Positions 8,497-17,683 of a DNA stretch of 64,000 bases are shown piece by piece. Source of the stretch: Gemmataceae bacterium (GTDB taxonomy: Bacteria > Planctomycetota > Planctomycetia > Gemmatales > Gemmataceae). A model generated the notes under the pieces. That model saw nothing but the letters and a program-made list of their open reading frames with translations. It was not told where the DNA came from and did not search any database. The DNA lies in the NCBI GenBank assembly GCA_028288765.1, contig JAQGHQ010000296.1:62001-126000 (forward strand), written 5' to 3'. Numbering within the stretch: position 1 is the first letter of the stretch; every line of letters begins with the position of its first letter. A program made the position numbers and the translations under genes.

Positions 8497-10410
8497 ATGC
8501 GCTCCCGCGCCTTGCTCGCGTGCCTCTCCGCGGCCGCCGTCGTCGTCGCCGCCTGGCTCAGTCAGGCCAGGCCGGAGGGGGAGACCTTCGTCCACTGGGA
8601 ACCGGTCGCGCCGGGGGTGTATCGGACCAAGGACTCCCCGCACGGGTATGCCGTGGTTTCCGGGAAGAAGGCCGTATTGATCGACGCGCCGGTGCCCCCC
8701 GATGTCGTCGCGGAACTTCGGACCGAAGCCGTCGAGGTGGTCCTCCTCACCCACCACCACCGGGATACCGCCGCGTTCGCCTCGGCTTACCGGGCGAAGG
8801 GGGTCCCCGTCCGGGCGGCGAAGGAGGCCACCGACTGGCTCACCCCGGAGGGCGTGGCGAAATACTGGAAGGAGTCGATCCCGCTCCGCAACTCCCGCAC
8901 TGCGTACTTCGTCCTCCCGGAAGGCGTACCGGGGGTCGATTGCACGCTCGAGGACGGCAAGCCGATCACATTCGGCGGGTGGCAGATCACCCCGATCGCG
9001 ACCCCGGGCCACTCCCGCGACCACCTCGCGTTCCGCCTCCGGCCGGCCGCCGACAAGCCTGGCCCGGACCTGGTCTTTTGCGGCGACGCATTCCATTCCG
9101 CCGGGAAGATGTGGGCCCCCTTCACGACCGACTGGGACCACTGGACCGACGTGGGGTTGAAGCCGACGGCCGAATCGCTCCGGAAGCTGGCGAAACTCCC
9201 GATTTCACACCTCTGCCCCGCGCACGGCCCGGTCGTCACCCGGGAGATTCCCAAGGCGCTCACCGCCACGGCCGAGGCGGTCGAGGAAGCGGGGTTCATG
9301 AAGAGCTTCGAGCGGTTCACGAAACAGCGGCTCGGCGACGCCCCGAAGTACCCGTTCCTGGTCCCGAAAGAGCAGGTCGCGAGTGCCGGGGACAAGCCCT
9401 GGGCGAAGGTCGCGGACCACCTGTGGATCACCGGGAACACCTACGTCCTGAAGGCGAAGGACGGCGACGGGATTCTGGTCCTCGACCCGTGGGGCCAGGG
9501 GAGCGCGGACCAGGTCGAGAAACTCCGCAAGGAAGAGAAGCTCGGGCCGGTGGAAGTGGTGGGGTTCAGCCACGCCCACTACGACCACTTCGACGGCATC
9601 CACGTCCTCAACGGCCGCGACCGCTGTGAGGTGTGGGGCCTCGACCTCGTCGCCCTCCCGCTCAAGGACCCGCTCCTGATCCGCGCCCCGTTCCTCGACC
9701 CGCGGCCGATCAGGTTCACCAAGGAGCTCAAGGACGGCCAGACCGCCGCCTGGGGCGGGTACACGTTCAAATTCCATCACCTCCCCGGGCAGTCGTGGTT
9801 CAGCTCCGGGATCGAGACGACAATTGACGGGAAGCGGTGCGTGTTCACCGCCGATAACTTCTTCCACCAGGACCAGTTCAGCGGCACGGGCGGGTGGATG
9901 GGCCTGAACCGCAGTTCGCCGGTGCCCTACGGAACGAGTGCGAAAAAGGTACTCGACATCGCCCCGGAGTGGGTGCTCGCCGAGCACGGCGGGCCGTACG
10001 TGTTCAGTGCCGAGGATTACCGCCGGCGGGTGAAGTGGGGCGAGGCGGCGGGGAAGGTGTGCGACGCCCTCTGCGTCTCCGGGAGCCACCTCCGGGACTG
10101 GACTCCCCACCGGGTCTCGGTCGGGCCGGTCCTCATTACGGCAACGCCCGCCGGCCGGATTACCGTGGGAGTGACCGTGGACGGGAGCGGCTCGCAGGTG
10201 GAGGAAGGCGAGCTCGTCCTTGCCGGCCGCGGGGTTTTCCCGAATCAGTCCCGGGCTTTCCGGGTGAACCCGGGTCAGCGCTGGGTCGGGGAGTGGAAGG
10301 TCGACTTGCCCGCGAGGCTTGCTCCGGGCCGGTACGTGTTCGCAATTGAGGTACGGGACTCGACCGGGGCGAGCCCGGCCGACCCGTTCGTTGCGGTCGA
10401 TATCCCGTGA
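8497..10410 (+). CDS. Exported tandem metallo-beta-lactamase-fold protein
   Basis: A 637-residue protein with a signal peptide (ALLACLSAAAVVVAAWLS), two consecutive metallo-beta-lactamase folds and a C-terminal beta-sandwich. The first domain (about 30-260) has HHHRDT at 86-91, where the last histidine of the usual HxHxDH is replaced by threonine, while later ligands (TPGHSRDH, CGDAFHS, CPAHGPV) are present. The second (about 300-530) has a canonical HAHYDH at 359-364. The last 100 residues look like a fibronectin-type domain. The hydrolysed substrate is unknown. Start chosen at the ATG in front of the signal peptide. Confidence 0.85.
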   Translation: MRSRALLACLSAAAVVVAAWLSQARPEGETFVHWEPVAPGVYRTKDSPHGYAVVSGKKAVLIDAPVPPDVVAELRTEAVEVVLLTHHHRDTAAFASAYRAKGVPVRAAKEATDWLTPEGVAKYWKESIPLRNSRTAYFVLPEGVPGVDCTLEDGKPITFGGWQITPIATPGHSRDHLAFRLRPAADKPGPDLVFCGDAFHSAGKMWAPFTTDWDHWTDVGLKPTAESLRKLAKLPISHLCPAHGPVVTREIPKALTATAEAVEEAGFMKSFERFTKQRLGDAPKYPFLVPKEQVASAGDKPWAKVADHLWITGNTYVLKAKDGDGILVLDPWGQGSADQVEKLRKEEKLGPVEVVGFSHAHYDHFDGIHVLNGRDRCEVWGLDLVALPLKDPLLIRAPFLDPRPIRFTKELKDGQTAAWGGYTFKFHHLPGQSWFSSGIETTIDGKRCVFTADNFFHQDQFSGTGGWMGLNRSSPVPYGTSAKKVLDIAPEWVLAEHGGPYVFSAEDYRRRVKWGEAAGKVCDALCVSGSHLRDWTPHRVSVGPVLITATPAGRITVGVTVDGSGSQVEEGELVLAGRGVFPNQSRAFRVNPGQRWVGEWKVDLPARLAPGRYVFAIEVRDSTGASPADPFVAVDIP

Positions 10411-10553
10411 AGAAAAGGCGGTTCCGAAACGGTCGAACTGGGGTTCACGTTCGCCCGCTCGACAGAGCCCCATCGGGTTTCGCATCCTAGCTACAACCCT
10501 TGAAATCGTTAAGGCTTACTCACATCTCCGGGCAGTACTGGGCCGTCTATTCG

Positions 10554-10582
10554 TTGCGGTTACAACGGAAAACCCGTATAAC
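10554..10582 (+). promoter_or_regulatory. Candidate sigma-70-type promoter for the his cluster
   Basis: TTGCGG at 10554-10559 and TATAAC at 10577-10582 are separated by 17 bases, about 100 bases before the hisD start and in the only long gap before the operon. This is read from the sequence alone; planctomycete promoter consensus is poorly known. Confidence 0.35.
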
Positions 10583-10678
10583 GAATTGGGTCCGTCCACT
10601 CTCTGTCTGCGCCGTTTGACCAGTCGACGCAACCAGACCGGCTGCCCCGACGACCGGTTTCATTTGAGGTTCTCCGAG

Positions 10679-12094
10679 ATGCCAACCCTGAAGCTGCGGC
10701 GGATCGACCTTTCGGCCCCGAACGCCGCGGCCCAGATCAAGAAACTTCGCGATCAGTTCTTCATCGACGCGAACACCGTGTCGGCGGCCAGCAAGAAGCT
10801 CTACACGGCCGTATTCGGGGAAGCCCTGTCCCCCGCCGCGGCGGTCGCGCGGATCTGCGACGACGTCCGCGACAAGGGATTGTCGGCGGTTCTTCAGTAC
10901 ACCGAGGCGTTCGACAAGGTGAAGATGAAGCCGGACGGGTTCCGGGTGAAGCCGGCCGAGCTGGCCGAGGCGCACGCCGCGGTCGGGGACGATTTTTTGG
11001 AGGTCCTCCGCCAGATCCGCTACAACGTGATGCAATTCCAGTCCGGCCTGCTCCACCGGGACGCCGAGATGCGGGTGTCCGGGAAGCACGAGCTGCACCT
11101 TCGCTACCGGCCGCTGCGGCGGGTCGGGGTGTACTGCCCTGGCGGGGCGGCGGCCTACCCGTCCACCCTCCTGATGACTGTTTGTCCGGCCCAGGCGGCG
11201 GGGGTCGAGAACATCGTCGTGTGCCTGCCGCCGAAAGACACCGGGGCGTACAACCAGGAGATGCTGGCCACCTGTCACGAGCTCGGGATCAAGGAGGTCT
11301 ACCGGGTCGGCGGGGCCCAGGCGGTCGCCGCGATGGCCTACGGGGTCGAGGGGCTCGAACCGGTGGACATGATCGTCGGCCCCGGTAACCAGCCGGTCGC
11401 GCTCGCCAAGCGGCACGTCTTCGGGACGGTCGCGATCGACTGTCTGGCCGGCCCGAGTGAGATCGTGGTGATCGCGGACGATTCCGCCCACCCGGATTAC
11501 GTCGCGCTCGACCTGATCGCCCAGGCCGAGCACGCCCCCGGGGCCGCGACCCTGCTCACCTGGTACGAGCCGCTTCTGGACGAGGTGCAGGCCGCGCTGG
11601 AGAAACGGCTGGCGAAGCTCTCGCGGGCCGACCTCGCCCGGGACAGCCTGGAGCGGTTCGGGGCGTTCGTACTCGCGCCGGACAAGCAGGCGGCGGTCGA
11701 CTGCGTGAACCAACTGGCCCCCGAACACCTGCACATCCAGACCCGCGACCCGGACTCCCTGGTGGAGGAGGTCGAGAACGCCGGGGCGGTGTTCCTCGGG
11801 CCGTTCACCCCGGTGGCGGTCGGGGATTACGCGGCCGGGCCGTCGCACGTCCTGCCCACGGGCGGAACGGCGCGGTTCAGCAGCGGGCTCAACGCGAACG
11901 ACTTCCGCAAGCGGACGAGCATCCTCCGGTTCACCCGGAACGGGCTGAAGGAGATCGCGGATGACGTGATCTTCCTGGCGAACAAGGAAGGCCTGACCGG
12001 GCACGCCGCGAGCGTCGAGCAGCGCGCCACCGATAACGGCCCCGCCGCCCGCCCCAAGCCGAAGCCCGACAAGGCCGCCGTTCAGAAAAAATAA
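10679..12094 (+). CDS. hisD: Histidinol dehydrogenase
   Basis: A 471-residue HisD, which oxidises L-histidinol to histidine in two NAD-dependent steps, the last steps of histidine synthesis. Visible landmarks: the NAD-binding region ([13 protein letters not shown]), the zinc ligands in AQAEHAPGA, the aspartate in [14 protein letters not shown] and the late histidine in EGLTGHAA, plus the catalytic Glu-His pair in LAPEHL. The C-terminus has a short lysine/proline-rich tail beyond the usual end. The ATG at 10679 is chosen because upstream sequence is unlike HisD. First gene of a hisD-hisC-hisB run, about 114 bases before hisC. Confidence 0.96.
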   Translation: MPTLKLRRIDLSAPNAAAQIKKLRDQFFIDANTVSAASKKLYTAVFGEALSPAAAVARICDDVRDKGLSAVLQYTEAFDKVKMKPDGFRVKPAELAEAHAAVGDDFLEVLRQIRYNVMQFQSGLLHRDAEMRVSGKHELHLRYRPLRRVGVYCPGGAAAYPSTLLMTVCPAQAAGVENIVVCLPPKDTGAYNQEMLATCHELGIKEVYRVGGAQAVAAMAYGVEGLEPVDMIVGPGNQPVALAKRHVFGTVAIDCLAGPSEIVVIADDSAHPDYVALDLIAQAEHAPGAATLLTWYEPLLDEVQAALEKRLAKLSRADLARDSLERFGAFVLAPDKQAAVDCVNQLAPEHLHIQTRDPDSLVEEVENAGAVFLGPFTPVAVGDYAAGPSHVLPTGGTARFSSGLNANDFRKRTSILRFTRNGLKEIADDVIFLANKEGLTGHAASVEQRATDNGPAARPKPKPDKAAVQKK

Positions 12095-12098
12095 ATCA

Positions 12099-12183
12099 GT
12101 AATCTCACGCAAAGACGCAAAGAATGAAACTTTTGAATGTAGATTTCCATTCTTTGCGTCTTTGCGACTTTGCGTGAGATTAC
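12099..12183. repeat. Inverted repeat built from a GCAAAGAC-type octamer, family 3
   Basis: Arms 12099-12126 and 12148-12183 are inverted copies. The right arm carries one extra 8-base unit, so the arms consist of two and three octamers (GCAAAGAC-like). The element starts five bases after the hisD stop and ends 25 bases before the chosen hisC start, so it nearly fills the intergenic gap. The same TTTGCGTCTTTGCGTGAG sequence is known as a common dispersed repeat in many bacteria. Confidence 0.8.
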
Positions 12184-12208
12184 TCTTCGCTCTCCCGCGG
12201 ATTTCTCC

Positions 12209-13249
12209 GTGAACGGTGTTCGACCTAACATCCTCGCCATGAAGGGCTACGTGCCCGGCGAGCAGCTGAACGACCCGGACATCGTCAAGCTGAACACGAA
12301 CGAGAACCCCTACCCCCCTTCCCCGCGGGTGTTCGAGGCGATCCGGACCGCCCTCACCGCCGACAAGCTCCGCAAGTACCCGCAGCCGCTCGGGGACACG
12401 TTCCGACAGGCCGCCGGGCGAGTCCTGGGGGTCGAGCCCGATTCCATCCTGATCGGCAACGGGTCGGACGACATTCTCACAATCCTGACCCGTACTTTCG
12501 TCCCGGAAGGCGGGCGGATCGTTTCCCCCACCCCGAGTTACATCCTCTATCGCAGTCTGGCCGAGATTCAGGGTGCCCGGTTCGAAACAATCCGGTTCGG
12601 CGAGGACTGGAAGAGGTTTTCCGGGCCGTGGCCGGCACCCGGTGCGAATCTGGCGTTCCTTCCCAACCCGAACTCGCCCTCCGGCACGATGCTCCCGGTG
12701 CCCGTGGTCCTCAAACTCGCGGGCGACGTGAACGCCCTCGTCCTCGATGAGGCGTACGCCGACTTCGCCGACTGGAACGGGCTGGCTCTTCTTCCTCGCG
12801 TCCCGAACCTGATTGTGACCCGGAGCTTCAGCAAGGCGTACTCGCTGGCGGGCATCCGGTTCGGGTTCGCGGTCGCCGATCCCGCGATTGTCCGCGAGAT
12901 CGTGAAGGTGAAGGACTCCTATAACTGTGACGTGTTGAGCCTCGCCGCCGCGACCGCGGCCGTCGAGGATCAGGACTACTTCCGCGGGGTGAAGACGAAG
13001 GTCCTCGCCACCCGCGAGCGGATGCGGAGAGAGCTCGGTGAACTCGGGTTCGAAGTAACACCGAGTCACGCCAACTTCCTCTGGTGCCGCCGGTCTGACC
13101 GCCCGGTGAAGCCCGTCTACGAGGAGTTGAAGCAGCGGAAGATTTTGATCCGGTATATGAACTACGACGGGTACGACGGGCTCCGCATCTCGGTCGGGAC
13201 GGACGAGGAGATCGACCGCTTACTGGCTGAGTTGAACACGATCCTCTAG
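12209..13249 (+). CDS. hisC: Histidinol-phosphate aminotransferase
   Basis: A 346-residue PLP-dependent class I/II aminotransferase converting imidazole acetol-phosphate to histidinol phosphate. It has the HisC N-terminus [16 protein letters not shown], the [12 protein letters not shown] substrate loop, LPNPNSPSG, the aspartate in VLDEAYADF, the PLP lysine in [10 protein letters not shown] and the arginine in LRISVGT. I choose the GTG at 12209, just before VRPNI; a TTG at 12170 is in frame but lies inside the inverted repeat. No strong ribosome-binding site is visible, so translation may depend on the hisD transcript. Confidence 0.94.
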   Translation: MNGVRPNILAMKGYVPGEQLNDPDIVKLNTNENPYPPSPRVFEAIRTALTADKLRKYPQPLGDTFRQAAGRVLGVEPDSILIGNGSDDILTILTRTFVPEGGRIVSPTPSYILYRSLAEIQGARFETIRFGEDWKRFSGPWPAPGANLAFLPNPNSPSGTMLPVPVVLKLAGDVNALVLDEAYADFADWNGLALLPRVPNLIVTRSFSKAYSLAGIRFGFAVADPAIVREIVKVKDSYNCDVLSLAAATAAVEDQDYFRGVKTKVLATRERMRRELGELGFEVTPSHANFLWCRRSDRPVKPVYEELKQRKILIRYMNYDGYDGLRISVGTDEEIDRLLAELNTIL

Positions 13250-13288
13250 ACAGTTCCAAGGTCCAGATCACAGGTTCCACGGACAGCA

Positions 13289-13330
13289 CTGGACCCTGGA
13301 CCCTGGACCCTGGACCCTGGACCCTGGAAC
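13289..13330 (+). repeat. Tandem CTGGACC heptamers
   Basis: Five perfect copies of CTGGACC from 13289 to 13323 and one altered copy (CTGGAAC) to 13330, ending nine bases before the hisB start. Short spacing and lack of unique spacers rule out a CRISPR. Similar GGTCCAG runs occur in other planctomycete intergenic regions. Confidence 0.85.
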
Positions 13331-13338
13331 GACCGAGA

Positions 13339-13926
13339 ATGCCCCGCACAGCACACATCCACCGCGAGACCGCCGAGACGGCTATCGAACTGGACCTGAA
13401 CCTCGACGGCACCGGCAAGGTTCAGGTGTCCACCGGGGTCGGGTTCTTCGACCACATGCTCACCCACATCGCGAAGCACGGACTGTTCGACCTGACCGTG
13501 AACGCGAAGGGCGACCTCCACATCGACGCCCACCACACCGTCGAGGACGTGGGCATCTGCTTCGGCAAGGCGGTCGTGCAGGCACTCGGCGACAAGGCCG
13601 GTATCCGGCGGTACGGCGACGCGACGCTCCCGATGGACGAAACGCTCGTCACCGCCGCGGTGGACCTGAGCGGACGGCCGTTTCTGGTCTGGCGGGCGGA
13701 CGTCCCGCTCGAACCCCTCGGCACCTTCTCGTCCCAGCTCGCCGAGGAGTTCTGGCGGGCGGTGTCGTCGGCCGGGCTGATGAACCTGCACGTGATGCTG
13801 CACCACGGGCGGAACACGCACCACATCGTCGAGGGCATCTTCAAGGCATGCGCCCGGGCGCTGCGACAGGCGGTCGAACCCGACCCGCGAGCCACCGGGG
13901 TGCCGTCCACGAAGGGAGTGCTCTGA
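13339..13926 (+). CDS. hisB: Imidazoleglycerol-phosphate dehydratase
   Basis: A 195-residue monofunctional HisB dehydratase, the normal length without the phosphatase domain. The manganese-binding histidine motifs are all present: [40 protein letters not shown]. It removes water from imidazoleglycerol phosphate to give the ketone used by HisC. It ends TGATG with the next gene, so translation of the following OGFr-domain gene is probably coupled. Confidence 0.97.
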   Translation: MPRTAHIHRETAETAIELDLNLDGTGKVQVSTGVGFFDHMLTHIAKHGLFDLTVNAKGDLHIDAHHTVEDVGICFGKAVVQALGDKAGIRRYGDATLPMDETLVTAAVDLSGRPFLVWRADVPLEPLGTFSSQLAEEFWRAVSSAGLMNLHVMLHHGRNTHHIVEGIFKACARALRQAVEPDPRATGVPSTKGVL

Positions 13927-14438
13927 TGGCGGGCTCCCCGGTCGTGGAGTTTTACGCCGGCCGGCAACCCGATTATCTGGGGCGGACGCTCGACCAAATT
14001 CTCGGGTGGGACGACGAGGAACTGGAGAACCGCCACAACTTCATTCAGATCCTGTTCCCGACCTTCGAGCGGAGCGGCGTGACACCCCGCGCCCCGACCC
14101 TCACGACCGAAGACGTCGAGGCGTTTCATCAGGACGACGCCCTCCGGGCGAATCTCGCCCGGGCATTCGACCGGATGCTCTCCTTCTACGGCCTGGTGCG
14201 CGACCCGCAATCCGGCGAGATCGGCCGGGGGCCGAACTTCGGCGAGCGGTCGGCGAACTGGGTCAGTCCGCACAACCACAACTATCTCCGGATCACCCGC
14301 ATCCTCAAGTGCCTGAGTGCCCTGGGGCTCGCGGACCGGGCCGCCGCGTTCCTCCATGAGCTCGAAACGATCTACCGTGAACTCGGGGAAGCGATCGGCC
14401 CGGACACGCTCCGGTTCTGGCGGGCTGCGGTGTCGTAG
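13926..14438 (+). CDS. Opioid growth factor receptor (OGFr)-domain protein
   Basis: A 170-residue protein that matches the conserved region of the OGFr family along its length: VEFYAGRQPDYLGRTL, LENRHNFIQILFP, APTLTTEDVEAF, MLSFYG and NYLRITRILKCLSALGL. In bacteria these proteins are uncharacterised; the eukaryotic name does not imply a receptor here. The start codon overlaps the hisB stop by one base, so it is the last gene of the his transcript. No signal peptide or membrane segment. A link to histidine synthesis is suggested only by the position. Confidence 0.85.
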   Translation: MAGSPVVEFYAGRQPDYLGRTLDQILGWDDEELENRHNFIQILFPTFERSGVTPRAPTLTTEDVEAFHQDDALRANLARAFDRMLSFYGLVRDPQSGEIGRGPNFGERSANWVSPHNHNYLRITRILKCLSALGLADRAAAFLHELETIYRELGEAIGPDTLRFWRAAVS

Positions 14439-14445
14439 GCCCCTC

Positions 14446-14605
14446 ATACAGGAACCCGGTGAGACGGTCGCATTCGGTTTGATCCGTGTCGCGCCGGACT
14501 GACTCGGCAGTTGAGCCATCCGGCTCGGTCGGGTCGGTGCCACGGACCCGCGAGCGGATACCCCCGCACCGACGAAAAAGCGACCGTCTCATCGGGTTCC
14601 TGTAT
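14446..14605. repeat. Palindromic element, family 4 (copy A)
   Basis: A 160-bp segment bounded by 26-base inverted arms (14446-14471 and 14580-14605) with one mismatch. It starts eight bases after the OGFr gene. A second member with the same arm sequence but a shorter middle is at 41746-41840. The arms read ATACAGGAACCC inward. The middle is not conserved between the copies. Confidence 0.8.
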
Positions 14606-14681
14606 CAAGGCAATGCCCTGGGGATCGGCCAATTTCGGCAAGCGCAAATCCGGATAAACTCTTGACAGTGAGGTTCCGTCC

Positions 14682-15635
14682 GTGGCAGTGAAGAAGGCGT
14701 CCGGCCCGTCAGTGGATGAAGTCGTGACGCAGGCGATCGTAAAGGTGGCCACGTCGCCGACGCCACTCCGGCTTTCCGGGAAGGGCGATCCGCCGGCCGT
14801 CTTCGCCAGCAGCGCCGGGGTCAACAAGGAAGCGATGGCCCGGTGCCTGGCCGAGACCGACCCGCTCCTCCGGGTCGTCGGGGCCGCGAAAACGGGGCCC
14901 GTCCAGCTGACCCCGGCCGGGTTCCGGAAGGCGATCTCACAGATTCCGGAGGACCGGATCGGTCATGTCGCGAGGGAGATCGCGTCGGGACTGCCTCCGG
15001 AGACCCGGGCCGAATTCCTGAACGAGGTCATCGGCCGGAGTCCGGCGGCGGCGGCTGAGATCATCCCGCTCTACGAGGAGGCGGTGGCGGCCGAGAAGGC
15101 TGCGGCCGAGGCCCACGTTGCGGCCGCGGCGAAGAAGAAGCAGGCCGAGGTGGAGACCCTGAGGGCGGTGCAACGGTGGAAGGATCTCGTCGAACAGCGA
15201 CGACGACAGCGCGTCGAAGCTCTACGAAAAGAACTGGAGGCGGAGGGCGAAATGCCTCCGCCCCAGGAGCGAGCGACCGCAGTTCTGCCACCGCCAGTCG
15301 CTCCCCTGCCCCGACTTCGACCCGAAACCGTCGATGACGCCGGGTTCCGCCGACAGGTCGCCCGCCGGCTCGTGTCCGCGTGGCTCGAAGCCGTCGAGGC
15401 GAACAAGCCTGAACCCCGACAATACCTGGAGACGGCGATCTGGAACGTGAGCGGGTTCCGTCAGCTCGGCGACCCGGGGGGAACCGTGTCGTTCGACGGC
15501 ACCTATCACGAGTCCGACGAGGGCATTTCGACCGGGGCCGCCGTGCGGGTCGTCCGCCCCGGGTGGGTGCTCGAAGAGGAGAATGACCGCGAATATGTGG
15601 TTCTCCCGGCCCAGGTAACCAGGCGAGGTGCGTGA
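14682..15635 (+). CDS. Coiled-coil partner protein of an actin/Hsp70-fold ATPase
   Basis: A 317-residue cytoplasmic protein that I do not recognise as a named family. Residues 1-115 look helical and may be a winged-helix-like fold (LRLSGKGDP, LTPAGFRKAI). Residues about 130-190 are a strong coiled coil rich in Ala, Glu, Lys and Arg. A proline-rich linker follows, then a C-terminal domain (about 220-317) with FRRQVARRLVSAWLEA and a final beta-rich part. The coiled coil plus beta domain recalls GrpE-type exchange factors, which is an inference. GTG start at 14682 with an upstream GAGG. It overlaps the ATPase gene by one base (TGATG), so the two are made together. Confidence 0.75.
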   Translation: MAVKKASGPSVDEVVTQAIVKVATSPTPLRLSGKGDPPAVFASSAGVNKEAMARCLAETDPLLRVVGAAKTGPVQLTPAGFRKAISQIPEDRIGHVAREIASGLPPETRAEFLNEVIGRSPAAAAEIIPLYEEAVAAEKAAAEAHVAAAAKKKQAEVETLRAVQRWKDLVEQRRRQRVEALRKELEAEGEMPPPQERATAVLPPPVAPLPRLRPETVDDAGFRRQVARRLVSAWLEAVEANKPEPRQYLETAIWNVSGFRQLGDPGGTVSFDGTYHESDEGISTGAAVRVVRPGWVLEEENDREYVVLPAQVTRRGA

Positions 15636-17065
15636 TGGCCGACCGGGTCTTCTGCATCGATTTCGGCAGCGCGTTCACCAAGGTCGCCCTCCGCCGGGAC
15701 CCCGGTGCCGATACCGAACTGTTGACGAGCCGGGTGGAAGGGATCGGGGCGGAGTTCTGCATCCCGACAGTCGCCGCGCTGGACCGGACCGCCGCCCGGC
15801 TCGTGCCGGAGTTCGGCACCAAGGCCGTGAACCGGACGCCCGGGAATGGGATCGAGGTCTACCAGAACTGGAAGAAATGGGTATTCGCCGTCCCCGAGGC
15901 CACGAGCCAGTCCCAGGCCCCGCCCCTCGAACTCTTCCTCCAGGCCGAGGAAACGAACCACCTGGCGTCGAAGTTCGGCGTGTCGGGCGGACAGCTGACC
16001 CAGCTCCGCCAGCTGGTCGCGACAGCACGGATCCTGACCGGCGGGCCGGGCGGCCGGGTCGTATCCCCGGAGGCCCAACAGCACACCTTCGCCGCCACGC
16101 TCGCCCCGCACTTCTTCCGCTGGCTCCGAGAAGTCGTCCTGGATGCCTGCACCCGGCTGAAGACGACCGGCCTGAAGTTCGAGGACATCCCGGTCCGGGT
16201 GACCGTCCCCGCCTTCGGCCACGGTAAAGACCCGGAGGGGCACCCCGGGAGCAAGCTCCTCACCGACGCCCTGGCAAAGGCCGGGTGGCGCCTGCATCCG
16301 GACCGGCCGGCCGTCTCCGAGCCGTATTCCAACGCGGTCGGCATTCTCACGAAGGGGAGCAACGTCCTCCAGAAATCCCGGGTCCAGCTCGGCGCCATGT
16401 TCGGGAAGGGACCGCTGATAACAGTCCTGAAGGACTCGGCCCATCACCCGGCGTACCGGGCGGTCGTGATCGACGTCGGGGCGTTCACCACCGATTTCGC
16501 AGCCGTCTCCCTCGACACGGACGGCAAGACGATCGACGACCCCGATGTCGCGTTCGCCGTCCGGCAGCACTCGGTCCCCCTCGGCGTGACCGATCTCGAC
16601 ACCCGTGTGGTCGAGGCCCTTCCGGAGGCGCAAGGGGCCTGGCTCCGCAAGGCGAAGTCTCTGGACTGGGAGGACTTCCGCCGGGCCGCTTACGGCGAGG
16701 GAAAAGGCTTACGGCGGGCCGAGATCGGGGTAATCGGCGGGCCGTCCGACGCCGCGGTCCGTGACAGCCTCGCCGCCTTCGTGGCCCAGTTGGTGGCGGA
16801 AGTGGAGAAGTTCTGTTCGGCACTCGACCCGGTCCAAGTGCAGGAGTTGATCCTGACCGGGGGCGGGAGTGCGGTCCCGGCCGTGCGGGACGCCGTCCAG
16901 CAAGCGGCGCAGGTCGGCGGGCAGAACTACGCCAAGATCCACGCCCTGGGGATCAAGAAGACGGTCGGCTCCGCCACCGCCGTGTCCAAGCTGGACGAGC
17001 AGTTCACCCGCGGCGGGTCGGCCCTCGGCGGGGCGAGTCTGTACTTCGAGAAAGAATACTACTGA
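15635..17065 (+). CDS. Actin/Hsp70-superfamily ATPase (DnaK-like, divergent)
   Basis: A 476-residue protein with the three nucleotide-binding motifs of the actin/Hsp70/hexokinase fold: phosphate 1 (CIDFGSAFTKVAL, about 7-19), phosphate 2 (VVIDVGAFTTDFA, about 275) and adenosine (LILTGGGSAVP, about 406). The usual Hsp70 substrate-binding domain is absent, and the protein ends shortly after the ATPase core. It could be a chaperone-like ATPase, a filament former or a signalling ATPase. Its gene is translationally coupled to the preceding coiled-coil protein, which probably binds it. Cytoplasmic, no membrane segment. Confidence 0.8.
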   Translation: MADRVFCIDFGSAFTKVALRRDPGADTELLTSRVEGIGAEFCIPTVAALDRTAARLVPEFGTKAVNRTPGNGIEVYQNWKKWVFAVPEATSQSQAPPLELFLQAEETNHLASKFGVSGGQLTQLRQLVATARILTGGPGGRVVSPEAQQHTFAATLAPHFFRWLREVVLDACTRLKTTGLKFEDIPVRVTVPAFGHGKDPEGHPGSKLLTDALAKAGWRLHPDRPAVSEPYSNAVGILTKGSNVLQKSRVQLGAMFGKGPLITVLKDSAHHPAYRAVVIDVGAFTTDFAAVSLDTDGKTIDDPDVAFAVRQHSVPLGVTDLDTRVVEALPEAQGAWLRKAKSLDWEDFRRAAYGEGKGLRRAEIGVIGGPSDAAVRDSLAAFVAQLVAEVEKFCSALDPVQVQELILTGGGSAVPAVRDAVQQAAQVGGQNYAKIHALGIKKTVGSATAVSKLDEQFTRGGSALGGASLYFEKEYY

Positions 17066-17077
17066 TCGGCTCTCGGC

Positions 17078-17683
17078 GTGAACTTCCTGGCCCACCTCCA
17101 CCTGTCCGACGGCTCCCCCGGCTCAATGCTGGGCGGGATCGTCGCCGACTTCGTCAAACCCGCTAACGTCGCGATCCTGCCCGCCGACGTCCGGGCCGGC
17201 GTTCACCTGCACCGGCTCGTCGACGGGTTCACGGACCGGCACCCGGTCGTCCAGCGGAGCATCGGCCGGATCGCCGGCAAGTACCACTGGTTCTCGGGCA
17301 TCATCATCGACATCTACTACGACCACGTCCTCGCCCGCGAGTGGCCGCGGTATTCGACCGAACCCCTCCGCGCCTTCGCCGACCGGGCGTATGCCGCTCT
17401 CGGAACCCTACTTGCGACCATTCCCGACGAGGCCGCGGGATTCATCCGGGCGTTCATCGACGACGACCGGCTCTTGCGGTACGCCACCCCCGCGGGAATC
17501 GAGGACACGCTCGCCCGCGTCTCGAACCGGATCGCCCGGCGGATTCCTAAACGGGCAATCCGGCTGGAATCGGCGATGCCCGATCTGCTCGCCGAGGATG
17601 AGCTCCTCGGCGCCGACTTCCACAGCTTCTACCCCGAACTCGTGGCGTTCGCCGCCGGGTGCAAATCCGCCCCGCCGACTTGA
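17078..17683 (+). CDS. Acyl carrier protein phosphodiesterase-like protein (AcpH family)
   Basis: A 201-residue protein with the hallmarks of the AcpH family: MNFLAHLHLS at the very N-terminus, GGIVADFVK, GVHLHRLVDGFTDRHP and DIYYDHVLAREWPRYS. The histidines and aspartates of these motifs build an HD-like metal site that removes the phosphopantetheine arm from acyl carrier protein. The GTG start at 17078 is fixed by the conserved N-terminus. It begins 12 bases after the ATPase gene and may share its transcript. Confidence 0.88.
   Translation: MNFLAHLHLSDGSPGSMLGGIVADFVKPANVAILPADVRAGVHLHRLVDGFTDRHPVVQRSIGRIAGKYHWFSGIIIDIYYDHVLAREWPRYSTEPLRAFADRAYAALGTLLATIPDEAAGFIRAFIDDDRLLRYATPAGIEDTLARVSNRIARRIPKRAIRLESAMPDLLAEDELLGADFHSFYPELVAFAAGCKSAPPT

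Noticed and set aside
12170-12208. TTG start for hisC
   Set aside because: It lies inside an inverted repeat and would add residues not found in HisC; the GTG at 12209 sits just before the conserved start.
10547-13069. 840-codon open frame on the minus strand across hisD and hisC
   Set aside because: It lies antisense to two clear his genes and runs through the intergenic inverted repeat; no motif is seen.
13289-13330. Possible CRISPR or tandem regulatory array
   Set aside because: Seven-base units without spacers are a simple tandem repeat.
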